DNA of 64,000 nucleotides from JBKQVT01 sp963727245 (lineage in GTDB: Bacteria; Planctomycetota; Planctomycetia; Pirellulales; Thermoguttaceae), in assembly GCA_963727245.1 (NCBI GenBank), contig CAVSFO010000001.1:558001-622000 (forward strand). Direction: 5' to 3'. The translations under genes and the position numbers were made by a program. The notes under the pieces were generated by a model. That model was not told where the DNA came from, did not search any database, and saw only the letters and a program-made list of their open reading frames with translations. Each line of letters opens with the position of its first letter. Position 1 is the first letter of the stretch. This document shows, one piece after another, positions 17,204-27,702 of the stretch.

Positions 17204-18742
17204 TCACCTACCGGCCCATCGCAACCGGCACGCCGGCGGTGGCGGCCGGCGAGGGGCGCAAGGATTACATCCGGTAAAGCGGATTTGCCAGCCGCCGCCG
17301 AGCGCTCGATACACCTGGATCAGGCCGGTGGCGATTTCCCCCTGCGATTGCGCCAGCGTGTCTTCCAGGCCCACCAGGTTCTGCTGCAACAATGTGACGC
17401 GCGTCAAGTCGGTCACGCCTTGCGAGTATTGGGCCACCACGATGTCCACGGCTTTCTTGGCGTCGGCCACGCTGGCGCCCTGCGACTTTGCACGCTGCTG
17501 GGCCCGCAAGAACGTCACCAACCCGTTCTCCACGTCCTGACCGGCGCTGAGCACCGTATTCTGGTAGGTGGCCACCAGCTCCTGGAAACGGGCATCCTGG
17601 AGGCGGACATTATTGACCAGCCGGCCGTAGTTGAGGATGTTCCACGTGAACGAAGGGCCGACGTTGCCCGCCAGCGCCGGTTCCTGGAAGAGATTGTTGA
17701 AGTTCTCGGCGGAGTAGCCGATGGTGCCGTTGATGGCGATGTGCGGATAAAACTCGGCCTCGGCAATGCCGATCTGGGCGCTCTGGGCGGCTGCCTGCCG
17801 CTCGGCACGGCGGACGTCGGGCCGGCGGCGCAGCAAGTCCGCCGGGATGCCGACGGCCACTTCCGGAGGCGCCGTGGGAATCGGCCCCCGAGCCGAGCCG
17901 GGCTTGCAGGTCTTGGGGAGGAATGCCCAGCAAGATGCACAGTTGATTGGCGGCCTGCCGCAGGGCAATCTCCAGCTCCGGGATGCCGGCCTCGGTTTGC
18001 TCCAGCGTGCTGCGGGCCTGGTCCACGTCGAGCTCGCCGACGATGCCGGCCTTCAGTTGTCCTTCGACGATCTGCAACGTCTTGCGCTGCAGAGCGACGT
18101 TCTCCTGGGCGTACTTGATTCTCTGCTCGGTCGTGCGATAGGTCACATAATTCGTCGCCACGTCGCCCAAGAGCGTGACCAGCACGTCGTCGTAGTTCTC
18201 GACCGAGGCATCCAAGGTGGCGGCGTCGGATTCGATGGCCCTCCGCAGGCGGCCCCAGAAGTCGATCTCCCAACTGAGGTTGAACCCGTAGTCCCATTGG
18301 CCGTACCAGCGTTTCAACCCCGTGCTGAGCGGGTTGGCCGTCTTTCGGCTGAGCACGTTGTGCGTGTAGTCGCCCGTCATCGTCTGCGTCTGCGGGAAGA
18401 GGTTTCCCACGTCGATCGCCATCTGGGCCCGCGCTTCCAGCACGCGATACGCCGGCCACGCGCAGCGACAGGTTCTGCTGGTAGGCGTAGCAGATGAGGG
18501 AATCGAGCACGGGATCATTGAAGACCGCCCACCATTTGCTCAAGTCGTCGCGTTGGTTCCGCACCGCGCACGTCGTCGGCGTCGATCCAGTTGTGGGCCA
18601 CCGGGGCGGGAGCGGGCTGGTAGTTGGGCCCCACTTTGAAACCGTTCCGCACGTACTCGATCGGGCTGGTGCAGCCGGCGGCCAACACCAATGCGGCCAG
18701 CGCCGCCAGGGCTGCGGGCCCAACGTGCACTGCTCGGGGCAT
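17204..18742 (-). CDS. Outer-membrane efflux lipoprotein, NodT/OprM type (three frameshifts)
   Basis: About 512 residues, normal for the family. The start at 18742 (MPRAVHVGPAAL) follows AGGAGA and gives a lipoprotein signal ending LAALVLAAGC. Family blocks appear in order but in three frames: VGPNYQPAPAP; DDLSKWWAVFNDPVLDSLI; YRVLEARAQMAIDVGNLFPQ and the long middle part; then VGIPADLLRRRPDVRRAERQ and ALGGGWQ. Breaks lie near 18560-18572, 18450 and in the G-run at 17886-17890 (one extra G). It is convergent with the RND operon and ends 72 bases from it, and is the obvious exit duct for those pumps. The indels are probably sequence errors; otherwise this is a pseudogene. Confidence 0.8.
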
Positions 18743-19146
18743 GACTTCTCCTCCCTGCGCAAAAAGCGACGGCTTCCCTGCCCTGCACTCCCCTTGCCGC
18801 GGCCTTTGACGCGGCAAGCGCGTCAAACCGGGCAGAAACGTCACTACCCACTCTCTTCCTCAAATCGACAGGCCCCAACTCGCCGAAACAAGCGAAGCTT
18901 CCCCGGCCACAGAAGCGGCACAAGCCGTCTAACCGCTACCCTCGTCAATTGCGGCACGATTGACACGTGCGCCACGCTTTGCGTGGTCGGGGCACGAATT
19001 CCCGCCCGGTAAGCGTTTACCGGGGACTGTCCCGATTTTCGCGGCGCGGGCAGCGTGGCGTTACCGGCAGGCGTTTTCGCCGCGAAAATGGGACTGTCCC
19101 CCTTGCGCCGCTCGCCGCGCCATCACAGCAGGCGTCAACCGGCCGT
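18743..19146. other. Intergenic region between divergently unrelated minus-strand genes
   Basis: About 404 bases. It holds the promoter side of the outer-membrane factor gene, a small palindrome near 18806-18826 (TTGACGCGG / GCGTCAA) and the REP-like element at 19022-19102. No gene was supported. Confidence 0.5.
19022..19102 (+). repeat. Expanded REP-like palindrome
   Basis: GGGGACTGTCCCGATTTTCGCGGCG on the left and CGCCGCGAAAATGGGACTGTCCCC on the right are the same arms as the 44-bp element, but separated by a larger loop. It lies 45 bases beyond the stop of the isomerase-like gene on the minus strand and could be its terminator. Confidence 0.75.
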
Positions 19147-20564
19147 CTAGCACACCCGCGTGGTCTTGATCCCCAGCAACCGGCCCAGTTTCTCGATCCG
19201 GTCGGCGACGTGGCCCAGGCCGATGGCGGCGTGATGGGCGGGACCCGCTTGGCACCAGTGGTTGATAAACGCCTTGGCGCCGATGGAAAAACGATAGCGA
19301 CTGTTGGTGTTGCCGATGTCGAGCGTGGGTCCCGGCACCGATTGGCCCTCGGCCGCCAGCAGGGAGATCTTTCCGGCGCCGTCCTGGACCACGGCCAGCA
19401 GGGTGACGGGCCCGTGCTTGACCTCCATTTGGATGGACAGGCCCTTGCCCGGCTTGCCGTGGAAAACCGGCAGCGGCACCAGCGCCACTTTGCGCTCGGC
19501 GATGGTCGCGTGGGCCGGCCCGTCGTGCCCCCACAGCACGACGTCGTCCTCGAAGTCGACGAGGTAGATTTCCGCGAACGAGCCGCCGGCGCCGAAGGCG
19601 TCCATGATCTTCATGGCCTGGACGTTCTTCACTTCGCATTCCCCCGCCACCGGCACGTGATGGGCGGTCAGCAAGGTATTTCCCGGGATGATGCTGGTGA
19701 CGATGTTCTTGATCGTCGTTGCCCGCGACGCCCTCGTAGTAATAGGCCAGGGCGCCGAGCCGATACTTTTCCACCAGCGCATCCAACGCGCACGAGGTCT
19801 TGGCCGCACGCTCGAGTTCGTGGGCCGAGCAGTGCGGATCGACGGCGAACTCCTCGCGGAACTGCCGCAGCTTGGCGGCCATCTGCCCGTCGCTGACCTG
19901 GCTCCACAAGTGCTGGAGAGCGGCCATTTCCAGCAACTCGAAATGGTTGCCGAAGACGGCCGATTGTTGGGTCAGGTCGCTGTAGACGTCCAACATGCCG
20001 CAATAATAGTGTCCGAGGATGCCTACGCGGTTCTCCCGCATCACGGCGCGGACCTTGGCGGCCTCGATCCAGTCGCCGATTTCCCGCCACGCCTCGGCGT
20101 CCTGGAGGTAGCCGGTGACGAGGTGATAGTCGATCCCCGCGCGGCTGAGGACGCAGGCGATCTCCGGCGCGGAGCAGCCCTGGCAGTGTTCCAGCCAGAC
20201 GCCCGTCATCTTCGCGCGGTCGCCCAGCGCGTTGAAGGCGGCGTAATCGAGCTGGGGGACCGGCTGCAGACTCGAGCACGACCACCGGCACGCCCGCCCG
20301 CTGGACCACCGGCAGCACGATGGAGGACAGCGCGTAGGTCGCCACGTTGAGGAAGATCAGGTCGACCTCTTCGCGGCGGAACAGGCTGGCTGCCTCAGCG
20401 GTGCGCAGGGGATTGTCCACCATGCCGGCGTCGACCACAGTGATGTCATGGGTCTTCAGCCGGTCGGCAATCACCGCTTGGTAGCCGCCAAGTCGCTCGA
20501 GCAGTCCGGGAAACTGCGACCAGTAGGTATCCAGTCCGACGCCGAACAGGCCGATTCGCAGCAT
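19147..20564 (-). CDS. Arabinose/fucose isomerase-like sugar isomerase (two frameshifts)
   Basis: About 472 residues when the frames are joined. N-terminal MLRIGLFGVGLDTYWSQFPG and LIFLNVATYALSSIVLPVVQ, middle GILGHYYCGMLDVYSDLTQQ and YYYEGVAGND, and C-terminal MDAFGAGGSFAEIYLVDFED and GNTNSRYRFSIGAKAF fit the L-arabinose/L-fucose isomerase fold used by planctomycetes for aldose-ketose interconversion. The breaks are near 20264-20270 (before LQPVPQLDYAAFN) and near 19715 (before KNIVTSIIPGNTLL). Homology resumes immediately after each, so a read error is more likely than decay. The substrate is not determined. Confidence 0.75.
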
Positions 20565-20931
20565 GGGGGACGGACTCCTTAGGGCAGATTACCCGGCATT
20601 TCCCATTTTCTCGTGGGCCTGGAACCGATCCAGGCTGGCATGTCCGTCCATTTTTCCAGGGTGCCCCCCTAGTGTCAAGCAGCCTGGCGTGGTGACACCC
20701 ATGGGAACGCTGCCGAGCTTGGCGGAACGAACCGATTCCCTGCCGCACGCCGCCGCGAATCACGCTCCGCAAGCCCTTGACAGGAAACGAGAACGGAGCT
20801 CTTGATCGCGACAGGATCGGCGGGCAAGCTGGCACAGCAGTCCTGCCGGACGCACGCCGTCTTGACCCGGGCACCATAATATACGTGGGCACTCGGGAAC
20901 TGATGATTGCCGCTTAACTCGGAGACGACTC
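20565..20931. other. Intergenic region carrying a third copy of the promoter-like repeat
   Basis: About 367 bases between the isomerase gene and the plus-strand DoxX gene. No gene is seen. The segment 20757-20806 matches the core of the direct repeats at 7912-8143. Confidence 0.5.
20757..20806 (+). repeat. Third copy of the CTTGACA..AACGAG..ACGGAGC repeat
   Basis: CGCAAGCCCTTGACAGGAAA then CGAGAACGGAGCTCTTGA aligns with the two copies at 7941-7984 and 8102-8145. It keeps a perfect TTGACA and the 17-base spacing, but has TCTTGA at the -10 position. Confidence 0.65.
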
Positions 20932-21426
20932 ATGGGCATGCTTCGCCGCATCCTTGCCACCAACGCCCCTTGCTCGACGACGCTGATACGGCTGATCGTA
21001 GGCGGCACCTTCCTCTCCGAAGGCATCCAGAAGTTCCTCTTCCCCCAGGTCCTCGGCGTGGGGCGGTTCGTCAACATAGGCATTCCCCACCCCGAGGTCA
21101 TGGCGCCGTTCGTCGGCGTGTTCGAGATTGGCTGCGGGGCACTCCTCATCCTGGGGCTGCTGACGCGGCCGGCGGCGACTGCCATGATCGTGAACATCTC
21201 GGTCGCCATCATCTCGACGAAGATCCCCATCTTGCTGGGGCATAGTGTCTGGATGTTCAACCTTCCCAAGGCCGGCTCCTACGGATTCTGGAGCATGATG
21301 CACGAAGCCCGCATCGACTTCGCCATGCTCCTGGGCGGGCTCTTCCTCCTCGTCGTCGGCGCAGGATGTTTTTCGTTGGACGCCCTGCTGGCCGGATGTT
21401 GTCACCCGACAACACGCGTTGAGTAA
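20932..21426 (+). CDS. DoxX family membrane protein
   Basis: 164 residues with four hydrophobic segments. The DoxX pattern is present: TLIRLIVGGTFLSEGIQKFL, then a loop with the IPHPEVMAPFVGVFEIGCGA block, and LLILGLLTRPAATAMIVNIS. It is an inner-membrane protein. DoxX relatives are linked to redox homeostasis or quinone-dependent oxidation in other bacteria, but no specific role can be assigned here. It starts at ATG 20932 and stands alone. Confidence 0.85.
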   Translation: MGMLRRILATNAPCSTTLIRLIVGGTFLSEGIQKFLFPQVLGVGRFVNIGIPHPEVMAPFVGVFEIGCGALLILGLLTRPAATAMIVNISVAIISTKIPILLGHSVWMFNLPKAGSYGFWSMMHEARIDFAMLLGGLFLLVVGAGCFSLDALLAGCCHPTTRVE

Positions 21427-21436
21427 GTGTTGCTCA

Positions 21437-21480
21437 AAAGACAACTTGACCGTTTCTAAAAAAGACAACTTTGTTGTCTT
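21437..21480. promoter_or_regulatory. Operator-like AAGACAAC repeat and palindrome
   Basis: AAAGACAACTT occurs at 21438-21446 and again at 21462-21470. The second copy is the left half of a perfect palindrome, AAGACAAC-TTT-GTTGTCTT (21462-21480). Two direct units and one inverted unit in 44 bases is the usual look of a repressor-binding site; a terminator for the DoxX gene is the alternative, but no T-run follows. Confidence 0.4.
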
Positions 21481-21649
21481 GCAATCAACTTCTATCCGGT
21501 CGGCTGCCGCGACGACGACTTCGTTGCCAGTGAGACTTGATATCACCTGCCGAGGCGTGTTAAACTAGTGGCAGTGCGACTGATTCCCGCCAGAGTGCCC
21601 GCCTCGTTCGTCACGCCCACGTTTCTCTCCACTAGCAAAGGTCTCGACG

Positions 21650-24600
21650 ATGAAGAACATCTTTTGGCACACGACAGTGTCTCGCTCGATTGCGATGGGG
21701 ATGATGGCCGGCATGATCGTCGCGGCGGCGCCCGCGGCGACCGTGCAGAAGCATTACTATGCCTACGATGCGGTGCAGGATGCCCACGGCGTGATTGCGC
21801 CCTGGTACAAGGGGCTCAACGGCCAATGCGACCTGCGGGTGCGGATTGCCGCCGAGACGCTCAAGCGCTACCCGTGGACCACCACCGCCAACGCCATCGC
21901 ACAGTATCCTCATTATGTCTTCAGCGGCTACTGGGCGATCGCGAAGGATGGCACGATCACGCCGCGCGATCCGGGCCCCTCGGCCAACGCCGACATGGGC
22001 CAGCGGGCCCTCAGCGTGCTCAACGGCCTGGTGGATTACTACCGCTACACGGGCGATCCGGCGGCCGTGGCGCACCTGACCTACATGGGCAATTTCCTCT
22101 TGGACCACTGCCTGACGCCCGCCGACCACCCTTGGCCGGGCATGTTCATCAGCGTGCCGGGCTGCGGCAAGGCCTATTACAAGGCCGATCCGCACGGCCT
22201 GATCCAGTTGGACATCTGTGCCGCCGCCGGCCAGGGGTTGCTGCGGGCGTATCAGCTCACCGGCAACGCCCGCTGGCTCGATGCCGCGAAGCATTGGGCC
22301 GACCTGTTGGCGGAGCGGTGCAATCTCGATCCCAAGGCGGCCCCCTGGCAGCGATACGCCAATTTCGAGGACGCCAAGGTGGCCTGGAAGACCGGGTTGA
22401 CCAACAAGCAGACCGGCGGCGTGACGATGATCCTGGCCTTCCTCGACGACATGATCCGCTTCGGTTACACGGGCCGCAACGCCGCACTGCCGAAGGCCCG
22501 CGATGCCGGGCGGCGATACCTCGAGAACCGGCTGCTGCCGCTGTGGTGGGTCAACGACACGTGGGGACATTTCTTCTGGGACTGGGAGAACCCCGTGCAG
22601 AACTGCTGGACCACCGAGGATGTCGCCCGCTACCTCATGGACCACCCCGACGCCTTCGACAACTGGCGCTGCGACGCCCGCAACATCTTCATGATCTTTC
22701 TCAACCACAGCGGCGTCAACGACGACTCCCGCAGCGACGTGTTCAGCGGGGCCTGGGCATATCCGGAAGCCAACAACTGCTGCGGCCGCTCGCTTTGGTA
22801 CAGCCCGATCGTCGTCGCCCCCGCCCTGGCCCAGTACGGCGTGCAAGCGGGCGACCCCTGGGCCCGGGAAATGGCCTATCGGCAAATGGTCCTGCAGACC
22901 TACGACATCCACGAGACGGGCGTCTCTGAAGACGGGATCGATGGCGGCATCGCCGTGAACAACGAGTGGTTCAACATCGCCCATGGCTTCCCGCTGCGGT
23001 TCGTGCTGGCCGCCATCGGCTGGCTGCCGGAAGAATTGGGCGCCAGCCGGGAGAACCACGTCGTCCGCTCCACCGCGGTCGTCAACGCCGTGGTCTACGG
23101 CGCCGGCCGCGTCGAGTATTCGACCTTCGATGCGCCCGCGTCTACGATCGACGTGCTGCGGCTGTCGTTTGCACCCGCCAACGTGACCGCCGACGGTCAA
23201 CCATTGCAAAAGGTCAATACACTTAACGGCAACGGCTACACGGTCAAGGACCTTCCCAACGGCGACGCGATCGTGTCCATCCGGCACGATGGGGCGAAGC
23301 AGATCGTGGTGACCGGCGACGACCCGCAACAGGTGCTGGCCGCCGATAAGCTGACCAACGATGGCCGCTGGCGTCTGGAATCGAGTTTCGATGTCGCCGT
23401 GGCGAGTACGACGGGGGCCACGATGACAGCCACCTTCACCGGCAACCAGGTCCGGCTCATCGGCCGGGCCGCTCCGGACGGCGGGCTGGCCGACGTGTGG
23501 GTGGACGGCGTGAAGCAGTTGGTCTTCATCGACTGCTGGAATCCCAGCCGCCGGGACCGGCAGGTGCTTTACTATAAGAACGGCCTGTCCCAAGGCCGGC
23601 ACGAACTCAAGGTGACGGCCCGCGGGGCGAAGAATCCCTATTCGGCCGGCACGCGCGTCTATGTGGACGCGGTGCAGTTCTCGGCCGCCGACAAGCCCTA
23701 TGGCTATCCCGTCGGCACCGGTCCGACCGCCACGCAGCGGATGGTCTTCGGCTACGTGGGGCGGACGGATTATATCGACGCCCAAGGACATGCCTGGCGG
23801 CCCGCCGGGGAATTCATCGGCCGCACCGGCGTCGACACCGACAGCGTGGCGGGTATGTGGTGGATTACACCCGCAAGCAAGCCGATCGAAAACACCGCCG
23901 ACGCCGAACTTTACCGGCACGGCGTTCACGGCCACGAGTTCCGCGTGAACGTGACCGTTGCCCCCGGCACGTACTACACCCGGCTCAAGTTCGCCGCCGC
24001 GCACGGCGCGGATACCTCGAACCAATGTTTCGATATCCGCATCAACGGCCGCAAGGCGGTCGACCGGCTGGACGTGGCGGCCAAGGCGGGCGGACCGAAC
24101 CGGGCCCTCGACCTGGTCTTCAACGGCATCGAACCCCGCAATGGCATTATCGAAATCCGCTTCATCGGCAAGACGACGGCCCCAAGTCACGCGCCGCTGG
24201 GCGCCCAGGCCTTTGTGCAAGCCCTGGAAGTCGGCCTCGGCGACGGCGGTCCCGACGCCGTGCCGCTGCCGGCAACCCCGCCCTCGACCAATCTCCTGGA
24301 AAATCCCCGCTTCGACGACACCGATCGCGGAATCGTCCTGAACTCCGGCGACCGGGCGACCGCCGCCGGCTGGATCTATCAGGTGCTCGCCGACGGCGGC
24401 AAGGATCCTTGCTTCTTCTTCCCGGAATGGCAATACAGCGTGCATCCGGACTGGGGCTTGCCCGAGTTTCACGGCGACGGCGAAGCGCTCCGCACGCACG
24501 CCAACTCCAAGGGCCATTGGCGCATCTACCAGGACGTCAAGGTCGAGCCCGGCGCCAGCTACACGGCCTCGGCCTGGGTGCGGGCAGTAGACGTTCGCGG

Positions 24601-24882
24601 CAAAGGCTTCGGCAAGGACCCCAAGGACTCGGCCGCCCTCGATCATCGCGGAACTCGACCGGAATGGGAATGTCGTCCGCGCAGCCGCGGGTAGAAGTCA
24701 AAGCGGCCGGACCCTATATGCGGCTGCTGAAAAGTCTGACCACCGGCAAGACAACCGCCGCCCTGCGCTTCACGCTGGACACAACCATTTCTTGTCCCTA
24801 CGTGGAGGGCCACGTGACCTATGCCGACTGCGCCCTGGGCAAGGGGGCGGCGGGCGGTCCTTCCCCAACGGGAGAAAAATGA
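21650..24882 (+). CDS. Large secreted glycosidase-like protein with malectin-type domain (two frameshifts near the end)
   Basis: About 1,077 residues. A signal peptide covers about 1-30. Residues about 35-480 look like an alpha/alpha-barrel glycosidase or lyase (repeated helices; WWVNDTWGHFFWDWENPVQN; EANNCCGRSLWYSP). Residues about 560-680 form a jelly-roll, CBM-like region (MTATFTGNQVRLIGRAAPDG, ADVWVDGVKQ). Residues about 690-860 resemble a malectin domain (VFGYVGRTDYIDAQGHAWRP, CFDIRINGRKAVDRLDVAAK). A final carbohydrate-binding-like domain starts NLLENPRFDD. The frame shifts near 24647 and again near 24687; VEVKAAGPYMRLLKSLTTGK and VTYADCAL continue it to 24882. Probably a cell-surface or periplasmic polysaccharide-degrading enzyme; the exact GH family is not recognised. 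Confidence 0.75.
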
Positions 24883-24997
24883 AAGTTGCTTGACGGCGAA
24901 AGATCGCCCAGTTAAGATGAAAATCCTGCGTTTGGACCGTGCGGAACACCTGCTTCCGCGCGTGGCGTTCCCACCTGATCTCGATAAGGAGGCATCC

Positions 24998-26125
24998 ATG
25001 TCCCGCCCCAAGAATTCCCTCTCCCGTCGCACCTTCCTCGGCAGCACCGTCCCCGGCGCCTTGGGCGCGGCCGTTGTGCTCGGCGCCGCCGGAAAACTGC
25101 TCTGGGCCGATATGGCGCCGCCGCCATGGAAATCCGTCTCGGATCGCAAGATTCGCGTCGGCGTCGTGGGCGGCGGATTCGGGGCCAGCTTCCCTTGGCT
25201 GCAACATCCCAACTGCATTGTCGAGGCGGTCAGCGATCTGCAACCCGACCGCCGCAACGGCCTGATGAACACTTTCAAATGCAAGAAGTCCTACGAGTCG
25301 CTGGAGAAACTCGTGTTGGACGACAAGATCGACGCCGTCGCCGTGTTTACCGACGCGCCCAGCCACGGGCGTCACGTCGTCCTGGCCATGCAGCATGGCA
25401 AGCACTGCTTCTCGGCCGTGCCGGCCTGCAACACTCTGGATGACGCCCACAAACTCAAGGAAACCAAGGAGCAGACCGGCCTGAAGTACATGATGGCCGA
25501 GAGCAGCTACTATCACGGCGACTTGATCCAGTGCCGGAACGTCTATCGGCGAGGCGTCAAGGTCGTCTATTCCGAAGGCCAATACTATCACAACGACGTG
25601 ACCCACGTGGGGAGCTGGCAGGGGTGGCGGCTGGCCCTGCCGCCCATGTTCTATCCCACGCACGCCTCGGCATACTACGTGGGTGTGACCGGCAAACGCC
25701 TCGTCAAGACCACCTGCCTGGGACTGCGCGGCGAGGGCGAAGAGTGGCGAAAGAACCGCTACGACAACAACCCCTTCGTGAACGAGTCGGCCATGTTTCA
25801 CACCAGCGAAGGCACGATGTTCCGCTGCAACGTGCTCTGGAAGTGCAACGCCGGCGGCGAGTACGGCTCGGTCATCTGGGCGACCGACCCCCACGCCGGC
25901 CAGGTTCCCTCCAGCGTGTCGCTTCCGCCGGGCATGGAAGGCGGCGGTCACGGCGGCTCGGCCGGCCCGCTGGTCAACGAGTTCCTCACGGCGCTGTTGG
26001 AAAATCGCGAGCCGAACGTGGATATCTACGAAGCGCTGGCGATGACGGTGCCGGGGATCGTGGCACACCAGTCCGCCTTGAAAAACGGCGAAATGCTCAA
26101 CGTCCCGAGCTTCGACAAAAAATGA
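24998..26125 (+). CDS. Gfo/Idh/MocA family oxidoreductase, Tat-exported
   Basis: 375 residues. A twin-arginine signal (SRRTFLG, residues 9-15) is followed by a Rossmann fold with RVGVVGGGFGA (about 51-61). EAVSDLQPDR, VAVFTDAPSHGRHVVLAMQH and GKHCFSAVPACN match the NAD(P)-binding half of this family; the C-terminal half holds GEGEEWRKNRYDNNPFVNES. ATG 24998 follows AAGGAGG. Planctomycetes carry many Tat-exported members thought to act on sugars or sugar acids. The stop overlaps the next start (ATGA), so it is coupled to the hydrolase downstream. The substrate is unknown. Confidence 0.88.
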   Translation: MSRPKNSLSRRTFLGSTVPGALGAAVVLGAAGKLLWADMAPPPWKSVSDRKIRVGVVGGGFGASFPWLQHPNCIVEAVSDLQPDRRNGLMNTFKCKKSYESLEKLVLDDKIDAVAVFTDAPSHGRHVVLAMQHGKHCFSAVPACNTLDDAHKLKETKEQTGLKYMMAESSYYHGDLIQCRNVYRRGVKVVYSEGQYYHNDVTHVGSWQGWRLALPPMFYPTHASAYYVGVTGKRLVKTTCLGLRGEGEEWRKNRYDNNPFVNESAMFHTSEGTMFRCNVLWKCNAGGEYGSVIWATDPHAGQVPSSVSLPPGMEGGGHGGSAGPLVNEFLTALLENREPNVDIYEALAMTVPGIVAHQSALKNGEMLNVPSFDKK

Positions 26126-27525
26126 TGACCGGGAAAACGTGCCGCCGTTCCTGGGGACTGTCCCGATTTTCGCGGCGCAGCCTGCGAAAATGGAGCTGTC
26201 CCCCTTGCCCCTGGACAAGTCTTGCGGTCCTGATCCTGGCCGCCGTCTCGGCGGTCGCCTCGGCTGCGGAGCCGGTCACGCCGCCGGCCGGTTCCGCCGG
26301 AGCGCTCAAGGAACCTTTTTCCGCCATGCGGAAGAAGGAACAGGTCTTCGCCGGACGCACGGCGGTCCTCTACGAGCACGATTGCCCGAAACAGTGGGGG
26401 CCCGAGGAATCGGGGCGGCAAGCGTTCTGGGTCGTGCTGCCCAAGGCGCCGAAATCCACGCCCGGCCCCCTGCTGGTGTACCTGCACAGCGCGGGGGTGG
26501 GCGGCGAAGCCGGCTGCGTTGAGATGCCGCACTGCCTCCACTGGACCGAGGACGGCGGCGCGGAGTTCACCGGCTTGATGCCGAACTCGCCGGTCAACGC
26601 GCCCCATGGCTGGTGGGGCTACAACTCCGTCAAGTCCGACCGCGCGAAGTACCAGCACCAGGAGACCCCCGTGGAACGCCGCGTGCTGGCGACGATCGAG
26701 TGGGTTGTCCAGAAGCACCACATCGACCGCAATCGCATTTACCTCTGCGGCATTTCCATGGGCGGCTGCGGCACGCTCGGCATCGGCCTCTGCCACGGCG
26801 ATATTTTCGCGGCCCTGTTGGCCGGGGTGCCCGCCGGCGCCGACTACGCGGCCTGCCGCATGCATTTTCCGCCCCCGCCCGCCGCCTCTGCCTCGCCGGC
26901 CGAGCGGGAGAAGTACCTCGCGGCCGTGTCCGGCGCGGGACTCCCCGACGCGCCGCCGCTGCTGAACTTCTCCTCGCAGCAGGACACGTGGTCCAGCGAC
27001 CAGCCGCAATTGCTCCGCGCCATGCACGACGGCCGGCACGCGGTGGTGTTCGCTTGGGGCCCCTGGGGGCACATCAACCATTACGAGGCAGCCGATCGCG
27101 CCGCCTATGAATTTCCCTGGCTGCGGATTCGCAAGGACGAGGCTTACCCCGTCTTCACCGATGCTTCCACCGATCAACACTACCCCGGCTGCAATCCGCC
27201 CCATCCGGACGCCAACGGGCAGATCAACGCTTACTTCCGCTGGAAAGCGGTCGAAGACACGGCCGGCCGACTGGCCATCGAATTGCGGCTCGTGCGGAAT
27301 TCCGAACTCACCGCCCCGAGTCACGTCCCGGCCGAGTCGGTCGCCGATGTCACGTTGCGCCGGCTGCAACAATTCAAGGTCCAGCCGAAGCAGCGTTACC
27401 GCTGGACCTTCGGCGCCGGCCCGCAGGCCCAGTCGGGCGTGGTCGAGGCCGATGCCGCCGGCTTGCTGGTGTTCAAGCGGCTGGTGATCCGCGGCGAGCC
27501 CGCCCAGTTGTGCGTGCAACCGTAA
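26122..27525 (+). CDS. Secreted alpha/beta-hydrolase (esterase/depolymerase-like)
   Basis: 467 residues. The hydrophobic leader SLAVLILAAVSAVASAA ends near residue 50. PLLVYLHSAGVGG is the oxyanion-side strand and CGISMGGCGTLG is the nucleophile elbow (Ser within GISMG). A later His (WGPWGHINHYEA) is the likely third catalytic residue. A C-terminal beta domain follows from about residue 350. ATG 26122 overlaps the upstream TGA, which couples it to the oxidoreductase. A diverged REP-like hairpin (26153-26204) lies inside the first 30 codons, so the n-region of the signal peptide is encoded by repeat DNA. Likely an esterase on carbohydrate or polyester substrates. Confidence 0.75.
   Translation: MMTGKTCRRSWGLSRFSRRSLRKWSCPPCPWTSLAVLILAAVSAVASAAEPVTPPAGSAGALKEPFSAMRKKEQVFAGRTAVLYEHDCPKQWGPEESGRQAFWVVLPKAPKSTPGPLLVYLHSAGVGGEAGCVEMPHCLHWTEDGGAEFTGLMPNSPVNAPHGWWGYNSVKSDRAKYQHQETPVERRVLATIEWVVQKHHIDRNRIYLCGISMGGCGTLGIGLCHGDIFAALLAGVPAGADYAACRMHFPPPPAASASPAEREKYLAAVSGAGLPDAPPLLNFSSQQDTWSSDQPQLLRAMHDGRHAVVFAWGPWGHINHYEAADRAAYEFPWLRIRKDEAYPVFTDASTDQHYPGCNPPHPDANGQINAYFRWKAVEDTAGRLAIELRLVRNSELTAPSHVPAESVADVTLRRLQQFKVQPKQRYRWTFGAGPQAQSGVVEADAAGLLVFKRLVIRGEPAQLCVQP
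26153..26204 (+). repeat. REP-like palindrome inside a coding region
   Basis: GGGGACTGTCCCGATTTTCG through TGCGAAAATGGAGCTGTCCCC is a diverged copy of the 44-bp element. It overlaps codons 11-28 of the alpha/beta-hydrolase. Confidence 0.7.
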
Positions 27526-27640
27526 CGGTTGCCGGCGGCGCCGCTAAAAAATCTCCTCTTGAAAATGGGCCAGCGCTTCTGCTAAGGTTTTTCTCAGCCG
27601 CGGGTATCCGCAGAGCCTGATCCGACAGGCATCCACAAGA

Positions 27641-27682
27641 GCCCGCTGCCGGAGACCCCATCTCCGGCGGCGGGCTTTTTTT
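27641..27682 (+). terminator. Rho-independent terminator
   Basis: GCCCGCTGCCGGAGA (27641-27655), loop CCCCA, then the near-perfect complement TCTCCGGCGGCGGGC ending at 27675 and a run of seven T. It ends the oxidoreductase/hydrolase transcript and isolates the phage-like module that starts at 27703. Confidence 0.85.
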
Positions 27683-27702
27683 GTCGCCCCTGGAGGAGCG
27701 AG

